In this document: positions 7,743-15,751 of the stretch, piece by piece
Layout of the letters: the number at the start of each line of letters is the position of its first letter
Numbering within the stretch: position 1 is the first letter of the stretch
Made by a program: the position numbers and the translations under genes
Assembly (NCBI GenBank): GCA_031552355.1
Contig: JAVBMO010000138.1
Coordinates: 1 to 22,480 of the forward strand
DNA length: 22,480 nt
Reading direction: 5' to 3'
Source: JAVBMO01 sp031552355
GTDB taxonomy: Bacteria; Bacteroidota; Bacteroidia; Bacteroidales; P3
The notes under the pieces: generated by a model
Databases searched by the model: none
The model's input: only the letters and a program-made list of their open reading frames with translations
What the model was told of the DNA's origin: nothing

Positions 7743-8705
7743 TCAGATGATTCCTTCTCGGATAAGGTCATGAAGATGAATAACTCCCACATATTTTTGG
7801 TTGCTGTTAACCACAAGCAATTGTGTAATATGGTATTGACGCATTAATTCCAACGCGTCTATGGCCAATTCGTCTTTTTCTATCGTTTTGGGCGCAACAC
7901 TCATGATTTCCCTTGCTTTCAAATGGCTTACCGATTCGCTGCGCTGCAACATTCGCCGCAAATCGCCGTCGGTGATAATTCCTTTGATTTCATCGTTTTC
8001 AACCACTGCCGCACAACCCAAGCGTTTCGACGTTATTTCCAAAATTGCCGACCGGACATCCGTTTCAAGCGAAACTTGGGGACTTTCATTTTGAATATAT
8101 AAATCCGAAACTTTCAAATATAAACGCTTCCCCAAAGCGCCTCCAGGATGGTATTTCGCAAAATCGTCGGCAGTAAAACCTTTGCTTTCAATCAATGCAA
8201 TGGCCAAAGCGTCGCCCATAACCAATTGGGCCGTAGTGCTCGACGTTGGCGCCAAATTATTCGGACAGGCTTCGCGTTCTACCGTAGTATTCAAAACATA
8301 ATCCGCTTGTTTGGCCAAATAAGAATCCATATTGCCGACAATGGCCACAATGGGATTTCCCGAATTTTTAATCAGCGGCGCCAAAACCTTGATTTCCGGC
8401 GTGTTCCCACTTTTCGACAAACAAATAACCACATCGTCTTTTTGAATCATGCCCAAGTCGCCATGAATGGCGTCGGCAGCGTGCATAAAAATTGCCGGAG
8501 TTCCTGTGGAATTGAATGTTGAAACCATTTTTGTCCCAATATTCGCACTTTTGCCGATGCCTGTCACAATAACACGGCCTTTGCTTTGAAGAATAGCTTC
8601 CACAGCGGAAGAAAAGCTGTCATCAATGAATTTTTCCAATTCGGCAATGGCATTTTTTTCTTCCCTAATAACTTGAATGGCAATATTTTTTATCTCTTTT
8701 TTCAA
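7743..8705 (-). CDS. kdsD: KpsF/GutQ-type D-arabinose-5-phosphate isomerase
   Basis: The 320-residue protein interconverts ribulose-5-phosphate and arabinose-5-phosphate, the first step to Kdo for lipid A-core. It has a SIS sugar-isomerase domain at about residues 35-170 (GRVIVTGIGKSANIG, the HGDLG motif with His81, and CLSKSGNTPE), then two CBS domains at about 205-260 and 270-320. Length and order match the family. The start is a TTG at 8705 (TTGAAAAAAGAG). The in-frame region upstream has no ATG before a TAA at 8745-8747, and the first internal Met is far into the SIS domain. It is the first gene of the minus-strand run kdsD-lptB-fic-rbfA-permease. It is divergent from recQ, with a good -7 box at 8770-8777. 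Confidence 0.93.
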   Translation of the reverse strand: MKKEIKNIAIQVIREEKNAIAELEKFIDDSFSSAVEAILQSKGRVIVTGIGKSANIGTKMVSTFNSTGTPAIFMHAADAIHGDLGMIQKDDVVICLSKSGNTPEIKVLAPLIKNSGNPIVAIVGNMDSYLAKQADYVLNTTVEREACPNNLAPTSSTTAQLVMGDALAIALIESKGFTADDFAKYHPGGALGKRLYLKVSDLYIQNESPQVSLETDVRSAILEITSKRLGCAAVVENDEIKGIITDGDLRRMLQRSESVSHLKAREIMSVAPKTIEKDELAIDALELMRQYHITQLLVVNSNQKYVGVIHLHDLIREGII

Positions 8706-8769
8706 AATATTCTGTTTTTCTTTAGGTTGATAGAAAGATTTTGTTTAACTTTACATATCAAATTGAGGA

Positions 8770-8777
8770 CAAAGGTA
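8770..8777 (-). promoter_or_regulatory. -7 promoter box for kdsD operon
   Basis: The minus strand reads TACCTTTG, a full match to TAnnTTTG, about 65 bases before the TTG start of kdsD. A -33 element is not clear. On the plus strand the same 148-bp gap holds TAACTTTA at 8746-8753 (7 of 8 matches), a weak candidate for recQ. Confidence 0.5.
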
Positions 8778-8853
8778 CACATTTTAGAGAAAGTAAAAGG
8801 GCTTGTTGCCTTGTATTTTAATTGTTTCAAGAAAAAATTTAATGTTGACCTAA

Positions 8854-11088
8854 ATGCAACACGAAGAAAGCCAGGAAAGAATATATTTAGGGAAAACAAT
8901 CCATGAGCATTTGTTAGAGAATTTCGGATTTACCAAATTCAAAGACAATCAGGAGAATGTCATCAAAAGTTTGCTTGATAAAAGGGATACTTTTGTGATT
9001 ATGCCCACCGGCGCAGGAAAATCCATGTGCTACCAGTTGCCTGCATTGATAAACGAAGGAACAGCCATTATTATTTCTCCCCTAATTGCTTTGATGAAAA
9101 ATCAGGTGGATGCAATGAGAAACCGTGGTATCAATAATGGCATTGCCCATTTTTGGAATTCCTCGTTGTCTAAAAATGACATCAAAACTGTAAAAGAGGA
9201 TCTTCAGAAAGGAATTACCAAATTGCTTTATGTTGCGCCGGAATCTTTGACCAAAGAAGATAAAATAGAATTATTTCAGGATTTAAAAATTTCTTTTTTT
9301 GCTATCGACGAAGCCCACTGCATTTCGGAATGGGGACACGATTTCCGTCCGGAATACCGCCGTTTGCACCCGATTATCAAAGCCATAAATCCCAATGTTC
9401 CCATTATTGCACTGACAGCCACGGCTACGCCGAAGGTTCAGCAAGATATCATAAAAACATTGGGCATGCAGGACGCCAATATTTTTACGTCTTCATTCAA
9501 CCGTTCGAACTTGTATTATGAAGTGCGTCCCAAACCCGAAGACACCAAAGTTTTGGAGAAGGAAATTGTCCGTTATATTAAACAAAATGACAATAAATCG
9601 GGAATTATTTATTGTTTGAGCCGGAGGCGAGTAGAAGAATTGGCCGAAGTCCTACAATTGAATGGGATAAAAGCGGTGCCTTACCACGCCGGATTAGACC
9701 TTTCGGTACGTGCCGACAATCAAGACCGGTTTTTGAAAGAAGATGTTTGGGTGGTAGTTGCTACCATTGCTTTCGGTATGGGAATAGACAAACCGGATGT
9801 CCGTTTCGTTATTCACAACGATTTTCCCAAAAGTTTGGAAGGCTATTATCAGGAAACCGGACGGGCAGGGCGCGACGGTGGCGAAGGCCACTGTATCTCT
9901 TTTTTTGCCGAAAAAGATATTGAAAAATTAGAAAAACTTCAAAAAGATAAGCCTTTGGCTGAACGCGAAGTGGCCCAACAACTTCTTGTTGAAGTGACCT
10001 CTTATGCCGAATCTTCGGATTGCAGGCGCACGGTTCTTTTGCACTATTTTGGCGAAAAATACGAAGAACCCAACTGCAACTGCTGCGACAATTGCATACA
10101 TCCCAAAGAAAAGAAAAGTGCTGCAGAAGATATTGTTTTGGTTTTGGAAACCGTTTCTGCAATAAAACAGCTTTTCAAGTCAAAACATATTGTCGATATT
10201 ATTACCGGCGAAACCACTGTTCCCATCAGAAATTTTAAACACAACCTTTTGCCGCAATTCGGCGAAGGAGTTGACGAACCGGCCACCTATTGGAATGCCG
10301 TTGTCCGCAAAGCCATTCTGGAAGATTTATTGGCCAAAGAAGTGGAATCTTACGGTGTGTTGAAAATCACCGCAAAAGGACAAAAATATCGTAAAAGCCC
10401 CTATAAAATTGAAGTAGCCAAAGACCATGACTATGAAAACGATTCGGAAAACGAGTCCTTGACTGAGGTAGTGGCAATGGCAGGCGGTGGCGGCGCCGAT
10501 GCAACATTGTTCAAAATGCTGAAAGACCTGTTGGCGCAAATTGCCAAAAAGGAAAATCTTCCGCCTTATGTCATTTTTGAAGAACGTTCGTTGGAAGACA
10601 TGACCATCCAATATCCTACCTCGCAGGAAGAAATGTCTAAAGTGATGGGGGTGGGTGTGCACAAAGCTCAAAAATACGGAAAACCTTTCTATGAACTTAT
10701 CAAACAATATGTTGAAGATAACGAAATAGAACGTCCCCAAGATTTTGTTTTAAAATCGGCAGTCAATAAATCGGGGCTGAAAGTGTATATCATCCAAAAT
10801 TTGGATAAAAAACTGGCTTTGGAAGATATTGCTGTTGCCAAAAATTTGAATGTGGACGAGTTGCTTACCGAAATTGAACATATTGTTTCTTCAGGAACCA
10901 AACTGAATTTGCAACACTATATCGAGGAATATGTAGATGAGTTCCATTATGAGGAAATTTGGGACTATTTCATGAATAGCGAATCTGATTCCGTGGATTT
11001 AGCGTGGGAAGAACTCGGTGAGAACGAATACACACGCGAAGAAGTCCGCTTGGTTCGTTTGCATTTTCTTTCCAAATGTGGGCATTAA
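8854..11088 (+). CDS. recQ: ATP-dependent DNA helicase RecQ with C-terminal helix-turn-helix module
   Basis: The 744-residue enzyme is a 3'-5' superfamily 2 helicase for recombination and fork repair. Domains in order: the helicase core with Walker A MPTGAGKS (50-57), DEAH (152-155), the aromatic loop HCISEWGHDFRP (155-166) and motif VI QETGRAGRDG (333-342); a zinc site with Cys390, Cys408, Cys411 and Cys414; the RQC winged helix (about 420-520); HRDC (about 550-620); and an extra helix-turn-helix region (about 640-740). That tail makes it longer than the roughly 610-residue E. coli enzyme and is usual in Bacteroidetes. The start ATG is preceded only by AT-rich sequence without a Shine-Dalgarno. 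The gene is divergent from kdsD and converges on a PIF1-like helicase, overlapping it by 4 bp at the stop codons. Confidence 0.96.
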   Translation: MQHEESQERIYLGKTIHEHLLENFGFTKFKDNQENVIKSLLDKRDTFVIMPTGAGKSMCYQLPALINEGTAIIISPLIALMKNQVDAMRNRGINNGIAHFWNSSLSKNDIKTVKEDLQKGITKLLYVAPESLTKEDKIELFQDLKISFFAIDEAHCISEWGHDFRPEYRRLHPIIKAINPNVPIIALTATATPKVQQDIIKTLGMQDANIFTSSFNRSNLYYEVRPKPEDTKVLEKEIVRYIKQNDNKSGIIYCLSRRRVEELAEVLQLNGIKAVPYHAGLDLSVRADNQDRFLKEDVWVVVATIAFGMGIDKPDVRFVIHNDFPKSLEGYYQETGRAGRDGGEGHCISFFAEKDIEKLEKLQKDKPLAEREVAQQLLVEVTSYAESSDCRRTVLLHYFGEKYEEPNCNCCDNCIHPKEKKSAAEDIVLVLETVSAIKQLFKSKHIVDIITGETTVPIRNFKHNLLPQFGEGVDEPATYWNAVVRKAILEDLLAKEVESYGVLKITAKGQKYRKSPYKIEVAKDHDYENDSENESLTEVVAMAGGGGADATLFKMLKDLLAQIAKKENLPPYVIFEERSLEDMTIQYPTSQEEMSKVMGVGVHKAQKYGKPFYELIKQYVEDNEIERPQDFVLKSAVNKSGLKVYIIQNLDKKLALEDIAVAKNLNVDELLTEIEHIVSSGTKLNLQHYIEEYVDEFHYEEIWDYFMNSESDSVDLAWEELGENEYTREEVRLVRLHFLSKCGH

Positions 11089-13268
11089 TTCATCTGCTGC
11101 TTTCGCTTTTGAATCACTGCTTTAATTTCGGCATAACTGAATTCCTCCCCCATTTGAAGTTTCAGCGTCCCAATTGGAGTGTCATCTGAATTTTCTGTGG
11201 TATTCAGAAAGGAGTTTATTTTTTGAATTTTATCTTCGGATATCAACTCTTCCAAACCAATTTCGCCCTTCTCAATAAAAGAAAATAAATGCCCTTCAAC
11301 TGTTGACGAGGAAAGGTTTCGCTCTTCGGCAATTTCTTTTATACTTTTTCCCGACAGAAAAAGATCTAAACTCAAACGATGGGAATGTCCTTTTGGCTTT
11401 TTGCCAGAAGGTTCTTCTTGAAATATTTCGTTGTTTTTCAAAGAAGCCAATTCCAAATTGGGTGCTAATTCCATCTGATTGTACTTAACTTTGGTAAGCC
11501 TCAGAACAAAAGAAACGATGTCTTCTTCCAAGCTGTTCAAGGTTTTCCAATAAGCTTTAGCTTTCTTTTGTTTTTGAAAACCGGCTTTATGCTGTTGCAA
11601 CGGCAGCAGAATTTCAGTCCGCATATCTTCGTAAAAATACAAAACAGCTTTTTGGCAACGGTCTTTCAGCAATGAAATTTCATTTTCTTGCAAATGGGAA
11701 TTTTGAATGATTTTTTGCAATTGAATTTGGAACTTTTCTGCTACGGTTTTCTGTTCCAAGGCTTTTGAATAAAGTTTTTCCGATAAGATATGAGCGCTTT
11801 GCAAATCGTCGGAAATTTTATCCTCAGTCAAACGCTTGTAGTCGTACAACAAACTGAGTAGTGGCGCCCAATCGAAATAGCGCAATAATTGTTCTATATT
11901 GGCTAAACGTTTGGCTTCATGAAAATCCTCTTGAAGTTCATCCTGATTTTTTTCCGTTTGCGAAAAAGCAATGGCATGAGGATTGGTCTGTACGCACTGC
12001 GGCAAAAATGGTGACTGCAAAACAATGCCGTCTAAAGAAGTACAACGGCTCAATGCCACGTAAGTTTGTCCGGCAGCAAACGCGTTGGCGGTATCAATGA
12101 TGGCGTGGTCGAAAGTAAGTCCTTGACTTTTGTGGATAGTAATTGCCCATGCCAAACGCAAAGGATATTGAGAAAACGTCCCCAAAACTTCTTCCTTAAT
12201 TTCATTTTTTTCTTTGTCCAATTCATAGCGGATATTTTTCCACTCTTCTTTATCCACTTTTATTTTGAGCTCGGATTCCGCCAGCTGAACAACAATCGTT
12301 TTTTCGTTTACTTCTACCACTTCGCCGATTTTCCCATTATAATACCGGCGTTCTTGGCCAGGATCGTTTTTAATAAACATCACCTGAGTTCCTGTTTTCA
12401 ACTCCAAGACCAAATCCGTGGGAAGTGCATATTCAGGAAATTCGCCACTGACAGTACCTTCAAACTTGAAAGAGGGGGATTTCAGGTCTGCCAATTTTTC
12501 TGCATTAATTTTGTCAGCCTGATAATTATGAGTAGTCAAAATTATATATTTTTCTTTTTCGGAAGGCTTGAAATCAGGGATATACCGTTGATTCAATCTG
12601 TCCACATCCAAAGCCGATAACTCATTGTTCCGAATATTGTTGAGCAAGTCAATGAAAATCTGTTCTTTTTGTCTGTAAATTTTCTTCAACTCCAAATAAA
12701 CCGGAGGGCATCGCCTTAAAACATGAGCATGGAAAAAGAACGGACTGGGGTAATATTCCTTTAAAATTGTCCATTCCTCATCCTTTACCACCGGCGGCAA
12801 CTGAAACATATCGCCGATATATAACATTTGTATGCCGCCAAATGGTTTTTGATTTCGCCGGATAGTTCGTAACGTAGTGTCAATCGCATCTAGCATGTCG
12901 GCGCGAAGCATACTGACTTCGTCAATAATCAGCAATTCAGCTTGCCTTAACAAGTCTAATTTCGGTTTGGAAAAACGAGGTTTGCTTTTTAACCCACCGC
13001 CGGGGATAAATGGCTCAAATGCAAGCTGAAACAAGGAGTGTACCGTAACACCGCCGGCATTGATGGCGGCCACTCCGGTGGGTGCTGCTACCAATGTTTG
13101 CTTTTGTCCGTGCTGACGAAGATATTTCAGAAAAGTGGTTTTTCCTGTTCCGGCTTTTCCGGTTAAAAACAAATGCTGCGAAGTTTCTTCCACAAAATCT
13201 AAAGCCAAACAAAAATTTTTGTTGGTTTTGTCGATAGGTAATTCCTGTTTTTGCGAAAAATCTTTCAT
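11085..13268 (-). CDS. PIF1-like superfamily 1B helicase with C-terminal helix-turn-helix module
   Basis: The 727-residue protein has Walker A GKAGTGKT (37-44), APTGVAA (62-68), Walker B LLIIDEVSML (112-121) and the motif GDMFQLPPV (152-160), as in PIF1 and RecD2. The second motor domain shows GTQVMFIKND, YYNGKIGEVVEV, a late motif TIHKSQGLTFD, and YVALSRC. PIF1 helicases move 5'-3' on DNA, resolving G-quadruplexes, R-loops and stalled forks. After a charged, helical linker comes a helix-turn-helix region (about 629-680) and a short end motif (about 707-727) that resemble the tail of the neighbouring RecQ. The stop overlaps that of recQ by 4 bp in convergent orientation. It lies 12 bp after the NlpC/P60 gene on the same strand, so the two are probably co-transcribed. 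The exact role is not known. Confidence 0.88.
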   Translation of the reverse strand: MKDFSQKQELPIDKTNKNFCLALDFVEETSQHLFLTGKAGTGKTTFLKYLRQHGQKQTLVAAPTGVAAINAGGVTVHSLFQLAFEPFIPGGGLKSKPRFSKPKLDLLRQAELLIIDEVSMLRADMLDAIDTTLRTIRRNQKPFGGIQMLYIGDMFQLPPVVKDEEWTILKEYYPSPFFFHAHVLRRCPPVYLELKKIYRQKEQIFIDLLNNIRNNELSALDVDRLNQRYIPDFKPSEKEKYIILTTHNYQADKINAEKLADLKSPSFKFEGTVSGEFPEYALPTDLVLELKTGTQVMFIKNDPGQERRYYNGKIGEVVEVNEKTIVVQLAESELKIKVDKEEWKNIRYELDKEKNEIKEEVLGTFSQYPLRLAWAITIHKSQGLTFDHAIIDTANAFAAGQTYVALSRCTSLDGIVLQSPFLPQCVQTNPHAIAFSQTEKNQDELQEDFHEAKRLANIEQLLRYFDWAPLLSLLYDYKRLTEDKISDDLQSAHILSEKLYSKALEQKTVAEKFQIQLQKIIQNSHLQENEISLLKDRCQKAVLYFYEDMRTEILLPLQQHKAGFQKQKKAKAYWKTLNSLEEDIVSFVLRLTKVKYNQMELAPNLELASLKNNEIFQEEPSGKKPKGHSHRLSLDLFLSGKSIKEIAEERNLSSSTVEGHLFSFIEKGEIGLEELISEDKIQKINSFLNTTENSDDTPIGTLKLQMGEEFSYAEIKAVIQKRKQQMN

Positions 13269-13280
13269 AAAACGGCATTT

Positions 13281-14042
13281 TTAAATCATTCTGCGGATAA
13301 GTTTCAATTGATGGCTATATTGTTGATTCTCTTGATTGAAAATTCCTTTTTCGTCGAGCAAATCTATTCGCACAGAACCACAAGCGTGAATAATCTTACC
13401 TTCTCCGCAATAAATTCCGACATGGATAATATTTCCTGCATCATTGTCGAAAAAGGCCACATCGCCGGGCTTCATTTCTGAAAAAGAATCAACCGGTTTT
13501 CCTTGCTGAGCTTGCTGCCAAGCATCGCGGAGCAAAGAAATTTGTTTTGTTTTGAAAACCATTTGTACAAAACCCGAACAATCGATGCCGAAAGGTGTGC
13601 GTCCGCCCCACAAATAAGGGCTTCCCAAATAATCGAAAGCAATTTCTAAAAGGGATTTTTCAGGGTTTTCGAACTTCACCGTTTGGACGCAATAGGAAAA
13701 ATCTTTGCCTTGGATTTGAAAATTGGAAGCTAAAGGCAAAAGTGTTCCTTTGACAATGGGCATAATACTTCCATTGCAATAAATGGTATCGCTTAGTGAT
13801 AATGAAAAATTTTGCCAAGCTACAATTTCTTCTTTTTCCGAAAGGGAAATTTCTTTAATTTGTTTGGCATCTGCCCAACCGTCATAGCCGTCAAAAAGCA
13901 TACGGATTTTTAGCCATTTGGGCGTTTTTTCAAGAATTTCGCATACATCACCAAAAAGCAATTGAGAAACCATTTCGGATTTATCCGAAGCTTCTCTGCG
14001 CAAAGGCACAATTGCCAATGGACAAAAACCATATATTGCCAT
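13281..14042 (-). CDS. NlpC/P60 (C40) peptidase with N-terminal SH3-like domains, probably cytosolic
   Basis: The 253-residue protein ends in an NlpC/P60 domain: YLWGGRTPFGIDCSGFVQ with the nucleophile Cys155, HVGIY with His207, and IIHACG with His219 as third member. Residues 1-65 and about 75-125 look like two SH3b domains (for example LRREASDKSEMVSQLLFGD and WLKIRM). This layout is that of YkfC-type gamma-D-glutamyl-L-diamino acid endopeptidases, which trim recycled murein peptides. No signal peptide or lipobox is present (it starts MAIYGFCPLAIVPLRREASD), which fits a cytosolic recycling role rather than wall cutting. It sits 12 bp before the helicase gene, an unrelated partner. Catalytic family sure, substrate inferred. 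Confidence 0.88.
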   Translation of the reverse strand: MAIYGFCPLAIVPLRREASDKSEMVSQLLFGDVCEILEKTPKWLKIRMLFDGYDGWADAKQIKEISLSEKEEIVAWQNFSLSLSDTIYCNGSIMPIVKGTLLPLASNFQIQGKDFSYCVQTVKFENPEKSLLEIAFDYLGSPYLWGGRTPFGIDCSGFVQMVFKTKQISLLRDAWQQAQQGKPVDSFSEMKPGDVAFFDNDAGNIIHVGIYCGEGKIIHACGSVRIDLLDEKGIFNQENQQYSHQLKLIRRMI

Positions 14043-14082
14043 ATTTCTATTGTTTTTTATGGAAATTGAAACAACCGAAAAT

Positions 14083-14118
14083 AAATATTTCTGATTAGAA
14101 TTCTAACCAGAAATATTT
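14083..14118 (-). terminator. 36-bp near-perfect palindrome, possible terminator or operator
   Basis: Arms of 18 bp (AAATATTTCTGATTAGAA against TTCTAACCAGAAATATTT) are symmetrical about an EcoRI site (GAATTC), with a single mismatched pair. On the minus strand it is followed by ATTTATTTTC, so it could end the DUF4294 transcript. Its AT-rich stem and its place 41 bp before the peptidase start also allow a dimeric repressor site. Confidence 0.5.
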
Positions 14119-14137
14119 TGCAAGCAAAAAACTTGAC

Positions 14138-14158
14138 ATTTGCGGTTAAACTGCAAAT
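14138..14158 (-). terminator. Short hairpin with T-run after DUF4294 gene
   Basis: ATTTGCGGTT-A-AACTGCAAAT forms a 10-bp stem (one G-T pair) only 6 bases after the DUF4294 stop. On the minus strand it is followed by GTCAAGTTTTTTG. It is a plausible weak intrinsic terminator. Confidence 0.5.
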
Positions 14159-14164
14159 TTAAGA

Positions 14165-14758
14165 TTAAATTTGTCGTAATTCAATAGAACGGACAATTCT
14201 TTCTATGACTTCGTCTTCAGAATTTTTTTGTGGGTCGTATTTTGTTTTCAGATTAAAGCCAAAAACCCTTGCGAAAGTTTGATAGAAAAATGCACGGAAA
14301 CTACCTCTTAAATCTTTTACCAAATCGTAAGAGCTATTGCCTGTTTCTCTGTCTACCAGCTTAATAAGCACTTTCCCTTGAGAAAAAGTCAATTCTTTGA
14401 TTTGTCCTCCAAATTGTTCTTCAATTTCTTTTTCGGCTTGTTTCATGTAATCCTTACGCGCTTTTTCGCTTTTCATTTCCTCCAATACGGCATTGTATCC
14501 TGCTAATTTGATTCCGGCCAATTTTGCATAAGGATAAACCCGCTTTACATTGCGGATTAATTTTGCATAGCGTACTAAATCCTCATCGCTTAATAATTTG
14601 TTGGCGCAAATACTAATTTCCCACAAATCAATCTGTTTAACAATTTCTCCTTCTTCTTCTATTTGTGAAATAATTGCACCTTTATATTCTTGTGCTTTTA
14701 CACCCGAAATACAAATTATGGCAAAAACAATACCGGCAAGAAAAAATTTCGCTTTCAT
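14165..14758 (-). CDS. DUF4294-family exported protein
   Basis: The 197-residue protein matches my memory of DUF4294, a Bacteroidetes family of unknown role. It has a Sec signal peptide (MKAKFFLAGIVFAIICISGVKA, cut before QE). The core at about 65-180 is strongly helical and basic-acidic, including RNVKRVYPYAKLAG, a long helix through MKSEKARKDYMKQAEKEIEE, GKVLIKLVDRETG, and SFRAFFYQTFARVFG. No cysteine pair, metal motif or lipobox is seen, so it is probably a soluble periplasmic protein. It lies between rpsP and the peptidase gene on the same strand. It is set apart from rpsP by that gene's terminator and from the peptidase by two palindromes, so it is likely a single-gene unit. No promoter with both elements could be placed. 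Confidence 0.72.
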   Translation of the reverse strand: MKAKFFLAGIVFAIICISGVKAQEYKGAIISQIEEEGEIVKQIDLWEISICANKLLSDEDLVRYAKLIRNVKRVYPYAKLAGIKLAGYNAVLEEMKSEKARKDYMKQAEKEIEEQFGGQIKELTFSQGKVLIKLVDRETGNSSYDLVKDLRGSFRAFFYQTFARVFGFNLKTKYDPQKNSEDEVIERIVRSIELRQI

Positions 14759-14941
14759 TTTATTACACCTTTTAGGATAAAAACTTTTATTTTTAGTATC
14801 CCTGAAATGGAAAAACTTTCACTTTATAGACAAAATAACTACGACTTTCTGCTTTTTATTTTAAAATATTTGGAGAAAATATCTTGCCAAATTACAAATT
14901 TACCTATAATAAAATTGTTATCCCCCAATTTATCAAAACAA

Positions 14942-14976
14942 AAAATGCTGTTTGAAGATAATTCAAACAGCATTTT
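14942..14976 (-). terminator. Intrinsic terminator of rpsP
   Basis: A perfect 15-bp inverted repeat (AAAATGCTGTTTGAA, loop GATAA, TTCAAACAGCATTTT) lies 22 bp after the rpsP stop. On the minus strand the stem runs into TTTTTTGTTTTG, the expected T-tract. Confidence 0.88.
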
Positions 14977-14998
14977 ATTTCTTTTAGAAAAATGTAGA

Positions 14999-15586
14999 CT
15001 ATGCTTCTTCTGTTGCAGGAGTTTCAGTTTCTTCAGCAGCAGGTGCTGTTTCTTCTGAAGTAACTTCTTCAGCAGCAGGTGCTGTTTCTTCTGAGGCAAC
15101 TTCTTCTGTAGGTGCTTCTTCTACTTTTACTTCTTTTTTCTTAGCTATAGCTTCAGCTTTTTCTTTATTTGCTTTTTCTTCAGCTTCAAGTTTTGCTTTT
15201 ATTTCAGCTCTTTCTTTAGCAGACAAATCGCTGCGTTTTCCTTGAACTTTTGCTTCTTTTTCTTGCAACCATTTTGCGAATTTGGCATCAGCTTGCTCTT
15301 GTGTTAAAGCACCTTTAGTAACACCCCCTTGCAAATGTTTTTTCAAAAGCACTCCTTTGTAAGACAAAATACATCTTACAGTGTCTGAAGGTTGTGCTCC
15401 GTTTTGCAACCATGTTACTGCTTTGTCGATACTGATTTCAATTTCAGCAGGATTTTTCATAGGGTTGTAAGTACCCAATTTTTCAATAAATTTTCCATCA
15501 CGAGGTGCACGACCATCGGCAACAACTATATGATAAAAAGGTGCATTCTTTTTACCATGGCGTTGTAATCTCATTCTTACTGGCAT
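14999..15586 (-). CDS. rpsP: 30S ribosomal protein S16 with long acidic/Ala tail
   Basis: The first 80 or so of the 195 residues are S16: PVRMRLQRHGKKNAPFYHIVVAD-type start, GKFIEKLGTYNPM, and WLQNGAQPSDTV. S16 binds 16S rRNA and is needed for 30S assembly. The remainder (about 90-195) is an extension absent from E. coli S16: a Lys/Glu/Ala-rich helix, then an acidic Pro/Ala tail with a 12-residue repeat (EEVASEETAPAA, EEVTSEETAPAA). Such tails are usual in Bacteroidetes S16, but their repeat content varies. It has its own -7 box at 15611-15618 and a strong terminator, so it appears to be transcribed alone. The usual neighbours in other bacteria (rimM, trmD, rplS) are absent. Confidence 0.95.
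   Translation of the reverse strand: MPVRMRLQRHGKKNAPFYHIVVADGRAPRDGKFIEKLGTYNPMKNPAEIEISIDKAVTWLQNGAQPSDTVRCILSYKGVLLKKHLQGGVTKGALTQEQADAKFAKWLQEKEAKVQGKRSDLSAKERAEIKAKLEAEEKANKEKAEAIAKKKEVKVEEAPTEEVASEETAPAAEEVTSEETAPAAEETETPATEEA
15031..15102. repeat. Two 36-bp tandem repeats inside rpsP
   Basis: Units 15031-15066 and 15067-15102 agree in 34 of 36 bases and encode 12 residues each of the acidic S16 tail. The length is a multiple of three, so unit loss or gain keeps the frame. Confidence 0.92.
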
Positions 15587-15610
15587 AGTTTTTTGTTTTT
15601 AAATTTCGTG

Positions 15611-15618
15611 CAAAGGTA
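15611..15618 (-). promoter_or_regulatory. -7 promoter box for rpsP
   Basis: The minus strand reads TACCTTTG, a full TAnnTTTG match, about 25 bases before the rpsP ATG, implying a very short leader. No clear -33 box is seen. Confidence 0.5.
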
Positions 15619-15689
15619 CAAATATTCTGCTGAATAAAAAAGAACTGAAAATATATTTACATGATTTTTCCTATGTATAAAAAAATGTG

Positions 15690-15697
15690 TACCTTTG
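15690..15697 (+). promoter_or_regulatory. -7 promoter box for gcvH
   Basis: TACCTTTG matches TAnnTTTG fully and is 54 bases before the gcvH ATG. The same octamer in the other orientation serves rpsP about 80 bp away. A -33 box is not obvious. Confidence 0.5.
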
Positions 15698-15751
15698 AAC
15701 TCTTAAAAATTGAGAAACCATAACATTTTATAACTTAAACGTAAAAAGAAA

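Noticed and set aside
8702..8899. 65-codon minus-strand frame across the kdsD-recQ gap
   Set aside because: It overlaps the start of recQ and the kdsD start and promoter; composition is that of shadow sequence and it has no recognisable family.
12066..12620. 184-codon plus-strand open frame
   Set aside because: It lies wholly antisense to the PIF1-like helicase gene, whose motifs are clear; its Phe-rich product has no domain and reflects the other strand's codons.
14839..15099. Minus-strand frame encoding Lys/Leu/Gln repeats (KKQHLLLKKL)
   Set aside because: This is another frame of the tandem repeats in the rpsP tail and runs through the rpsP terminator; not a gene.
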